A stretch of DNA of 64,000 nucleotides, taken from positions 1 to 64,000 of the forward strand of contig CAVZRO010000033.1 in assembly GCA_963777625.1 (NCBI GenBank), written 5' to 3'. The position numbers were made by a program, and so were the translations under genes. Shown in pieces: positions 61,878 through 64,000 of this stretch. The stretch comes from DATDIC01 sp963777625 (lineage in GTDB: Bacteria > Pseudomonadota > Alphaproteobacteria > Acetobacterales > Acetobacteraceae). Under the pieces are notes generated by a model. It had not been told where the DNA came from and ran no database searches. It saw only the letters and a list, made by a program, of their open reading frames with translations. Each line of letters opens with the position of its first letter. Positions within the stretch are counted from its first letter, which is position 1.

Positions 61878-63833
61878 TCAGATCTCGCGTCCCGCCCGGG
61901 CGCCCTCGAATATCGCCTGCTCGAGCTGGCGCGGCGCCCAGGCGTCGCCGATGGTCTTCAGCGCCGGCACCCGATCCAGCAGGTGGCGGTACAGGCCGCG
62001 GTCCGCGTGGCCGCGACTGCACAGCACCACGCTGTCCGCCGCTACCTCGTAGGAGGTGTGGTTGAGCCGCGCGATCGTCACGCCGGACTCGCTGACGGCG
62101 CTGAGTTCTTCCATCGGCTGCATGCGAACGCCCAGGTTCATCAGCCGCTCATAAACGGGGCGCCAGGTCAGCAGATCGATATCCATGCCAACGAAAAAGG
62201 TGGATGAGACGATGGTGACCTCATGCCCGCGTTCGGCGAGCAGTTCGGCGACGGAAGTTGCCATGTGCCGGCCGTCCCAGTCGCCGATCACCACCCGCTT
62301 GCCGAGATTCGCGCCAGCAAGCACCTGACGTGCGGTCACGACATGCGGCAGATCGGCACCTGGCATCTCCGGCATCGTATCGGCGGCGCCGGTCGCCAGT
62401 ACCACCGCATCCGGTTCGCGCGCCAGCACCTGGCCGGCATCGAGTTCGCTGCCGAGCCGCACATCCACGCCCTGCTTAGCGACCTGCGAGCTGAGCCATT
62501 CGATGATACGCAAATAACCCTTCCGGTATGGTGTGCGGGCCAGAGCCAGCACCTGACCGCCGAGCGCATCGTTGCGTTCATGCAGTTCTACCGAGTGGCC
62601 GCGTCTGGCCGCGACCCGCGCGGCTTCCAGCCCGGCGGGGCCGCCGCCGACAACCAGTACCCGCCGCTTTCGCGTCGTTGGTTGCAGCGCTGGCCAGATA
62701 TGCTCCCGGCCGGTGCGCGGATTGTACACGCAGGTGATGTCACCCACGCGCTGCTGCCGACCGAAGCAGCTCTCGTTGCAGTAGATACAGGTTCGGATGT
62801 CATCGCTCCGCCCCTCTGTCAGCTTGCGGATGATTGCCGGCTCGGCGATATGGGCGCGCGTCATGCCCACCATGTCGGCTTGGCCGGCGGCGAGGATCGC
62901 CTCCGCCTCGGCGGGATCGGCCAGTTTTCCGATGCAGAACACCGGGACGGGCACCGCCGCGCGGATCGCCTGGGCCAGCGGCACCAGCGGCCGGGCCGGT
63001 GAGGCGATCGTCGGATAATGGATCGAACGGCTCCACATGCTGGAATTGGTGCCGGCACTGACGTCGAGGAAATCCAGCGCCCCCCATTCGACCATCCTTT
63101 GCGCGAAGCCGATGCCGTCTTCCAGCCGATAACCGTCGGCGATCAGTTCGTCGGCGCTGTAGCGGATGCCGAACGTGAAATGCGGGCCAATTGCCGCACG
63201 CACCGCCTGCAACACCTCGCGGGCAAGACGCAGTCGATTTTCCGTGCTCCCGCCATACTCGTCATCACGCTTGTTCGAGGCCGGCGAGAGAAACTGCTGC
63301 ACCAGGTTGCCATGCGTGAAGGACAGCTCCACACCATCCAGGCCGCCGTCGCGGCAGCGCCGCGCCGCGGCGGCGAACGCGGCGATGATGGCAGCGATCT
63401 CTTCGCGCTCCAGCGCGTGCGGGATGTCGCGCGTGCGATCCATCGGGATGGCCGACGGAGCGAGCGGCGGCTGCCCTTGTGACCCCATCACCGTATTGCG
63501 GCCGGAGTGCGAGAGCAGGCAGAAAATCTTGGTGCTCTCGGCGTGTACCGCGTCGGCAATGCGTTGGTAGAGCGGCAGCACGGCGTCGCTGGTGTTGCGC
63601 AGATTGGCGCCGGCGACGCCGGCACCAATCGGGGAATCATCGATCGACGTCGCTTCGATGACGATCAGGCCGATGCCACCTCGGGCGCGAGCGCGATGAT
63701 ATTCAATGTGGCGTTCAGTGAGCAGACCGTTGCCACCGAAGCCGGTGCCGTGTGCGGAAGAGAACGCACGGTTGCGAACCGTGATCTGCCCGATGGTCAG
63801 GGGTGAGAGCAGGTGCGGAAATCCGGTGGTCAT
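61878..63833 (-). CDS. NADH:flavin oxidoreductase of the FadH/N-methylproline demethylase type
   Basis: A 651-residue FMN-[4Fe-4S]-FAD enzyme. An OYE TIM barrel (1-340) is followed by cluster ligands Cys349, 352, 356 and 368 (CIYCNESCFG...GDITC). The FAD/NAD(P) domains begin with VLVVGGGPAGLEAAR (393-407). Relatives include 2,4-dienoyl-CoA reductase, di- and trimethylamine dehydrogenases and stachydrine/N-methylproline demethylases. The operon (amino acid oxidase, C-S lyase, Dpp transporter) fits amine oxidation or N-demethylation better than fatty acid metabolism. ATG 63833 precedes MTTGFPHLLSPLTIGQ, a typical start. It is the first gene of the operon. Confidence 0.88.
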   Translation of the reverse strand: MTTGFPHLLSPLTIGQITVRNRAFSSAHGTGFGGNGLLTERHIEYHRARARGGIGLIVIEATSIDDSPIGAGVAGANLRNTSDAVLPLYQRIADAVHAESTKIFCLLSHSGRNTVMGSQGQPPLAPSAIPMDRTRDIPHALEREEIAAIIAAFAAAARRCRDGGLDGVELSFTHGNLVQQFLSPASNKRDDEYGGSTENRLRLAREVLQAVRAAIGPHFTFGIRYSADELIADGYRLEDGIGFAQRMVEWGALDFLDVSAGTNSSMWSRSIHYPTIASPARPLVPLAQAIRAAVPVPVFCIGKLADPAEAEAILAAGQADMVGMTRAHIAEPAIIRKLTEGRSDDIRTCIYCNESCFGRQQRVGDITCVYNPRTGREHIWPALQPTTRKRRVLVVGGGPAGLEAARVAARRGHSVELHERNDALGGQVLALARTPYRKGYLRIIEWLSSQVAKQGVDVRLGSELDAGQVLAREPDAVVLATGAADTMPEMPGADLPHVVTARQVLAGANLGKRVVIGDWDGRHMATSVAELLAERGHEVTIVSSTFFVGMDIDLLTWRPVYERLMNLGVRMQPMEELSAVSESGVTIARLNHTSYEVAADSVVLCSRGHADRGLYRHLLDRVPALKTIGDAWAPRQLEQAIFEGARAGREI

Positions 63834-64000
63834 GTCCCCGTCATGTCCCCTTTTGGCGATGTGTTCGCTGCTCGAGCCGGGCTGGCATCCTCCAGTCCTG
63901 CATTGTATTGCAATGCGATAGCTTGTATGGAGAAACACTACGTCCACTTGCAGAGTGTCGTCAAATGCCGCCGCCTCGGGCCTCTGCCGGTCCCACCACA

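Overview
The window is high-GC DNA with dense gene packing. It looks like an alphaproteobacterial chromosome, most likely Acetobacteraceae/Rhodospirillales. That placement is an inference from gene content (YajC beside a DUF815 ATPase, many solute-binding ABC systems, TcuAB, UMF1-type MFS) and from several families of short palindromic repeats. No taxonomic marker such as rRNA is present. No rRNA, tRNA, CRISPR array, prophage or origin was found.

Layout. Bases 1-12 kb carry housekeeping and transport genes: an MFS transporter that has lost its start, a MarR regulator, an M17 aminopeptidase with a frameshift near its N-terminus, a DMT exporter, an unknown membrane protein, a HAD phosphatase, FtsK, two small membrane-anchored proteins, a cupin and a FitAB-type toxin-antitoxin pair. 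At 12-19 kb lie an orphan family 5 binding protein, a complete IS4-family insertion sequence that has landed inside a palindromic repeat, and an arylsulfatase next to two small membrane proteins. At 19-25 kb come YajC, DUF815, a ribose/xylose-type sugar ABC transporter and a LivJ-like binding protein. At 25.6-26.2 kb there is a gene-free block rich in hairpins. At 26.5-30.2 kb a two-subunit ThDP decarboxylase is transcribed divergently from tcuAB. Then follow a DUF5615/DUF433 pair, lipA with a RatA-like gene, and a threonine aldolase.

Two long minus-strand catabolic operons dominate the rest. The first (46600 down to 33853) has a ThDP enzyme, a MalK-type ATPase, two closely similar binding proteins in tandem, MalF/MalG-type permeases, an enolase-superfamily dehydratase, a 2-hydroxyacid dehydrogenase, a VOC protein, an SLC13-like anion transporter and a HpcH/HpaI aldolase. 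This reads as import and breakdown of a sugar acid or similar polyhydroxy acid. The second (63833 down to 53400) has an OYE/FadH-like FMN-[4Fe-4S]-FAD enzyme, a MalY/PatB C-S lyase, a DAO-family oxidase, a VOC protein and a Dpp-type transporter, and suggests uptake and breakdown of an N-methylated and/or sulfur-containing amino compound. Between them lie comF, a four-domain rhodanese protein, an outer-membrane beta-barrel next to a WecG/TagA glycosyltransferase, an SseA-like sulfurtransferase and a small Rossmann protein.

Three genes carry apparent single-base frameshifts (M17 peptidase, IS4 transposase, fused DppD-DppF ATPase). These may be real mutations or sequence errors. No clearly new defence or mobile system was found. 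The least explained items are the ThDP decarboxylase/TcuAB locus, the hairpin block at 25.6-26.2 kb, and the membrane proteins at 5.1 and 10.2-10.8 kb.
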